Source: Pleurocapsa sp. FMAR1 | Lineage (GTDB): Bacteria > Cyanobacteriota > Cyanobacteriia > Cyanobacteriales > Xenococcaceae | DNA: 64,000 bases | Direction: 5' to 3' | Assembly: GCF_963665995.1 (NCBI RefSeq) | Contig: NZ_OY762512.1 | Location: forward strand, 3,038,001 to 3,102,000 | Shown: one piece after another, positions 63,804 to 64,000 of the stretch | How positions within the stretch are numbered: position 1 is the first letter of the stretch | How the letters are laid out: every line of letters begins with the position of its first letter | Program-made: the position numbers and the translations under genes | The notes under the pieces: generated by a model | Database searches by the model: none | Seen by the model: the letters and a program-made list of their open reading frames with translations, nothing else | What the model was told of the DNA's origin: nothing

Positions 63804-63856
63804 CCGCGACCTCCTGCGTGACAGGCAGGCATTCTAACCAGCTGAACTACAGTCCC
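63783..63856 (-). tRNA. tRNA-Asp (anticodon GTC)
   Basis: A 74-nt cloverleaf on the minus strand: acceptor GGGACTG/CAGTCCC, D-arm GTTCAGCTGGTTAGAATGC, anticodon loop CTGTCAC (anticodon GTC) and T-arm GCGGGTTCGAGTCCCGT. CCA is not encoded. It is the integration target of the island. Confidence 0.97.
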
Positions 63857-64000
63857 ACAAATCGTTTCGACAACTCAGAAGAGCCTTTTTTAAATTGTCA
63901 CAAAATACATAGTAACATATTAAACAGGAATATCAAGCATAAAAAAATGAGTTTGGGAAAGGAAATTTGTCATTTTATGATGCTCACCGTTATTAAAATC

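Overview
The window is cyanobacterial chromosome. The HIP1 octamer GCGATCGC (often within GGCGATCGCC) occurs throughout at high density, and the gene content is typical of cyanobacteria: a CruP-type cyclase paralogue, a b558-type SdhC, a DUF3747/SLH surface protein, DpsA, isi-type iron-stress remnants, a DUF4327 protein and a small PCP-reductase-domain protein. Base composition is AT-rich. Repeats, group II intron debris and decaying genes are unusually common, which fits a large repeat-rich genome. The order or genus cannot be decided from this sequence alone.

Layout. About 1-40 kb is mostly ordinary single-copy chromosome. It holds Maa-type acetyltransferase, pentapeptide proteins, MAPEG, UbiH-type hydroxylase, a two-TM K+ channel/RCK protein, sdhC, marC, dpsA, a beta-lactamase-fold hydrolase, TrmJ- and RsmE-type RNA methyltransferases, the SLH protein, a Nudix hydrolase, argH, a nagZ-like hydrolase with rbfA, cruP, a flavin-dependent-halogenase-like gene, a PAS/GAF/GGDEF/EAL protein, ilvD, ispD, GT9, tRNA-Gly and an SGNH/CE2-like esterase. 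Erosion is visible here: an SDR remnant, an APH-plus-AAA kinase split by a 172-bp GC-rich repeat, a nonsense mutation in a DUF5615 toxin, an aconitase tail, an isiA-isiB remnant upstream of intact downstream isi-type genes, and a duplicated cruP tail with group II intron debris.

40.4-41.9 kb is a dense GC-rich palindromic repeat field, starting inside an IS1-type fragment. 41.5-44.5 kb is a heavily decayed island. 44.5-63.8 kb is a related, better preserved island. The preserved island has a 30-bp direct repeat at each end that includes the last 21 nt of tRNA-Asp. An eroded tyrosine integrase lies at the left end, and the intact tRNA-Asp (minus strand) at the right end.

The preserved island encodes a defence-like locus: a DUF499 P-loop ATPase (1093 aa), a 142-aa partner, a DUF1156-type DNA adenine methyltransferase (now broken by stops and frameshifts), a pair of membrane-anchored/Ig-like proteins, and a 1041-aa PLD-plus-SNF2 helicase. 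Toxin-antitoxin modules are interspersed, and a decaying primase/DUF3987 replication gene follows. The ATPase, methyltransferase and helicase resemble the COG1483/COG1743/COG0553 set seen in type 3 BREX, but no PglZ-like gene is visible. The decayed left island carries fragments of the same methyltransferase, antitoxin and helicase in the same order, so two related elements appear to have integrated in tandem at one tRNA-Asp site.

Several palindromic repeat families have inserted into coding sequence, some in frame in the ATPase, methyltransferase and helicase genes. One family has an 18-bp inverted repeat that flanks a four-helix-bundle gene and recurs inside the methyltransferase, suggesting a small cargo-carrying element and its cargo-less derivatives.
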